Shown piece by piece: positions 22,659-22,801 of a stretch of 22,801 bases of DNA. Both the position numbers and the translations under genes were made by a program. How positions within the stretch are numbered: the stretch's first letter is position 1; every line of letters begins with the position of its first letter. The notes beneath the pieces were generated by a model. That model did no database searches, had not been told where the DNA came from, and saw nothing but the letters and a program-made list of their open reading frames with translations. This DNA is from Actinomycetota bacterium (lineage in GTDB: Bacteria; Actinomycetota; Actinomycetes; Actinomycetales; Microbacteriaceae), in assembly GCA_016870695.1 (NCBI GenBank), contig VGAV01000002.1, positions 1 to 22,801 on the forward strand. The letters are read 5' to 3'.

Positions 22659-22736
22659 CGAGATCACGTGATCTCGTCGAGGTCACGCGCTCCGGCGCGC
22701 ACGGACCTGTCGTCTCGACGAGATCACGTGATCTCG
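22659..22736. repeat. 23-bp inverted repeat whose arms each contain an 18-bp palindrome
   Basis: CGAGATCACGTGATCTCG occurs at 22659-22676 and again at 22719-22736; each copy is a perfect palindrome. With the flanking TCGAG and CTCGA, the arms 22659-22681 and 22714-22736 form a perfect 23-bp inverted repeat around a 32-nt GC-rich spacer. The palindrome centres are 60 bp apart. It lies 30 bp after the emfourin stop. It could be a terminator, a paired operator with a CACGTG core, or a dispersed repeat. The structure is certain; the role is unknown. Confidence 0.9.
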
Positions 22737-22801
22737 CGGCCGCCGCCGCGCCCGACCGCCACCACCGGTGCGGGCCGCCGGTCAGCGGAAGAGGCCGCGC
22801 C

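Noticed and set aside
22782..22801. Possible C-terminus of a further minus-strand gene (ending RGLFR then TGA)
   Set aside because: Only six codons lie in the window. The position, convergent with emfourin across the inverted repeat, is plausible, but nothing else supports it.

Overview
The window is very GC-rich and gene-dense. It has many GTG starts, many 4-bp ATGA/GTGA stop-start overlaps and several actinobacterial families (DUF3097, SIP-domain protein, PspA next to a TPM protein, Nei2-type glycosylase). This suggests a member of Actinomycetota, most likely Microbacteriaceae (Microbacterium-like). That assignment is an inference from family content and composition; no rRNA or other marker gene is present. 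I see no rRNA, tRNA, CRISPR array, transposase or phage gene. No stretch longer than about 210 bp lacks a gene, so this looks like ordinary chromosome with some less-studied modules.

Layout: (1) 1-2738, minus strand: SRPBCC protein, FAD-dependent oxidoreductase and a Nei-type DNA glycosylase cut by the window edge, tightly packed. (2) 2911-4095, minus: an orphan GAF-histidine kinase. (3) 4204-4473, plus: a small Pro/Glu-rich protein, followed by a perfect 18-bp-stem hairpin facing the convergent GT-C type membrane glycosyltransferase at 4556-5860 (minus). (4) 6044-8570, minus: overlapping operon DUF3097 - trmB - CPBP-like membrane protein. (5) 8722-11594, plus: secreted/membrane TPM-domain protein and PspA, an envelope-stress module ending in a strong hairpin, followed by a translationally coupled pair: an arginase-fold protein and a small HExxH protein (to 12931). 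(6) 12971-14764, minus: AhpD-like CMD protein, tyrosine phosphatase and a SIP-domain protein with its own iron-box promoter. (7) 14794-14856: a perfect 23-bp inverted repeat in a divergent intergenic region. (8) 14915-15835, plus: alpha/beta hydrolase. (9) 15981-21064, plus: a complete five-gene Opp/Dpp-type ABC importer in which every gene overlaps the next by 4 bp. (10) 21275-22628, plus: a protealysin-like M4 metalloprotease overlapping its probable inhibitor, emfourin. (11) 22659-22736: a second 23-bp inverted repeat whose arms each contain an 18-bp palindrome.

The observations most worth following are the protealysin/emfourin cassette with a probable leaderless promoter, the DtxR/IdeR-like box fused to a leaderless promoter for the SIP gene, a Toprim-like signature in DUF3097, two elaborate intergenic inverted repeats, and enzyme-fold proteins with altered catalytic residues (arginase-like, CPBP-like, histidine kinase).
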